Assembly (NCBI RefSeq): GCF_044336245.1
Contig: NZ_CP172346.1
Location: 1,426,001-1,490,000, forward strand
Origin: Schlesneria sphaerica
GTDB lineage: Bacteria > Planctomycetota > Planctomycetia > Planctomycetales > Planctomycetaceae
DNA: 64,000 nt
Reading direction: 5' to 3'
In this document: piece after piece, positions 63,347-64,000 of the stretch
Layout of the letters: each line of letters begins with the position of its first letter
How positions within the stretch are numbered: the first letter of the stretch is position 1
The notes under the pieces: generated by a model
The model's input: the letters and a program-made list of their open reading frames with translations, nothing else
Told to the model about the DNA's origin: nothing
Databases searched by the model: none
Position numbers and translations under genes: made by a program

Positions 63347-64000
63347 TTATGTGCAGCCATGGGCCGGACTGAATAACAGATTCATGAGTTCGCAGCCGCG
63401 ATCAAGACGGAGTGCAGACTTTGCCGCTGCGATTTCGTCATAGGTCGTAGCGGAATCCGCCGTAATCGACGTGCCACACAAAGCGAATGGGACGTAGCCG
63501 TGGCTGTGCGTCTTGGTTCGCAGAAATGTCGGATGGTCAGGACAGATCAGCAATCGGTATTCACCTTGTGAGCGCAGATACTCGTGAAGCGGCCCCACAA
63601 TATGCCGGTCGATCTGTTCCAGGGCCCGAACTTTTTCGTCCGCCTTCCCTTCATGCGACGCTTCATCTGAGGCCTCAACATGAACGACAATGAAATCAGT
63701 GACGTCGTCTTTGAGTGCCTGAATTGCAGCGCGTCCTTTAGCCGCGTAATCCGTGTCGAGATAGCCCGTGGCACCTTGAACTTCGATCACTTTCCAGCCG
63801 AGGAGCCGGCCAATGCCGCGTAGCAGGTCCACTGCTGTGATGACCGCCCCGCGTTGGCCGAATCGCTCCAGGAACGGCGTCAGATTCGGCCGTTGCCCCT
63901 GCCCCCAAAGCCAGATCTGCGTCGCGGTATGCGTTCCGGAAACAGCCCGTTGCTGGTTTTCAGGAGAGCCGGCGAGCAACCCTTCGCTCTTTTCCATCAA
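63347..64000 (-). CDS. apgM: Cofactor-independent phosphoglycerate mutase, ApgM type (C-terminal part, 5' end outside window)
   Basis: The frame is open at the right edge, so the gene continues beyond 64000; the ATG-like codon at the boundary is not necessarily its start. The 217 residues seen are the C-terminal half of archaeal-type iPGM (alkaline-phosphatase superfamily): SGTHTATQIWLWGQGQRPNLTPFLERFG (G-Q-G-x-x-P motif), VITAVDLLRGIGRLLGW, GYLDTDYAAK, VHVEASDEASHEGKADEKVRALEQID (metal-site D-E-x-x-H) and ICPDHPTFLRTKTHSHGYVPFALCG (D-H and H metal ligands). Interconverts 3- and 2-phosphoglycerate in glycolysis. Confidence 0.92.
   Translation of the reverse strand: MMEKSEGLLAGSPENQQRAVSGTHTATQIWLWGQGQRPNLTPFLERFGQRGAVITAVDLLRGIGRLLGWKVIEVQGATGYLDTDYAAKGRAAIQALKDDVTDFIVVHVEASDEASHEGKADEKVRALEQIDRHIVGPLHEYLRSQGEYRLLICPDHPTFLRTKTHSHGYVPFALCGTSITADSATTYDEIAAAKSALRLDRGCELMNLLFSPAHGCT

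Noticed and set aside
1..64000. CRISPR arrays, insertion sequences, prophage or rRNA genes
   Set aside because: No regularly spaced direct repeats, transposase motifs with terminal repeats, phage structural genes or rRNA core sequences were seen on either strand.

Overview
The window looks like chromosomal DNA of a planctomycete (Planctomycetota, probably Planctomycetaceae-like). The evidence is the set of lineage-typical families: a DUF1501 Tat-type protein, a PVC-type 'Piru_Ver' protein ending in a CxxCH haem domain, a Tat-exported NHL-repeat protein, a PEP-CTERM surface protein, a formylmethanofuran-dehydrogenase-like subunit B (H4MPT-linked C1 metabolism), and large membrane-anchored vWA and toroid proteins. 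Housekeeping genes (glmS, miaB, efp, pth, ssb, ribosomal proteins, hrpA, mazG) lie among lineage-specific genes. I saw no insertion sequence, prophage, CRISPR array, rRNA or tRNA gene. Assignments come from reading motifs by eye, without database searches.

Layout. 1-9 kb: a gene end entering from the left, a DUF2156/MprF-C-like acyltransferase, a secreted esterase with an Fn3-like tail coupled to an NHL protein, a small hydrophilic protein, and a hybrid histidine kinase with six PAS domains. 9.5-15.5 kb: an acidic Trp-rich small protein, a short MnmE-like GTPase without the usual C-terminal Cys motif, an OprP-like porin, an SDR oxidoreductase and a YhcH-family protein. 15.7-18.7 kb: a compact run rplY-pth-rpsF-ssb-rplI closed by a strong terminator; rpsR is missing from it. 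18.9-30.6 kb: DUF1501, LptF/LptG permease, PAP2 phosphatase, RND/MMPL exporter, DUF695-RraB fusion, FhcB and a TIGR01777 epimerase. 31-42.6 kb: glmS, csrA, the PVC haem protein with a beta-helix partner, miaB-efp, and epmB on the opposite strand upstream of efp.

42.6-48.4 kb holds the most unusual locus: three same-strand genes whose products (two paralogous vWA proteins and one squalene-cyclase-like toroid protein) all begin with a single membrane segment carrying the SxxxH signature of TonB. This suggests a proton-motive-force-coupled envelope machine. 49-54 kb: DUF2334 deacetylase overlapping tail-to-tail with a GT2 glycosyltransferase, an MFS transporter and a PEP-CTERM protein. 54.7-64 kb: HrpA helicase, xylulokinase followed closely by an Rpn/DUF4351 nuclease-like gene, mazG, and the end of an apgM phosphoglycerate mutase running off the right edge.

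Most convergent gene pairs are separated by a strong inverted repeat, usually without a T-tract. Candidate promoters often carry TTGAC-type -35 boxes.
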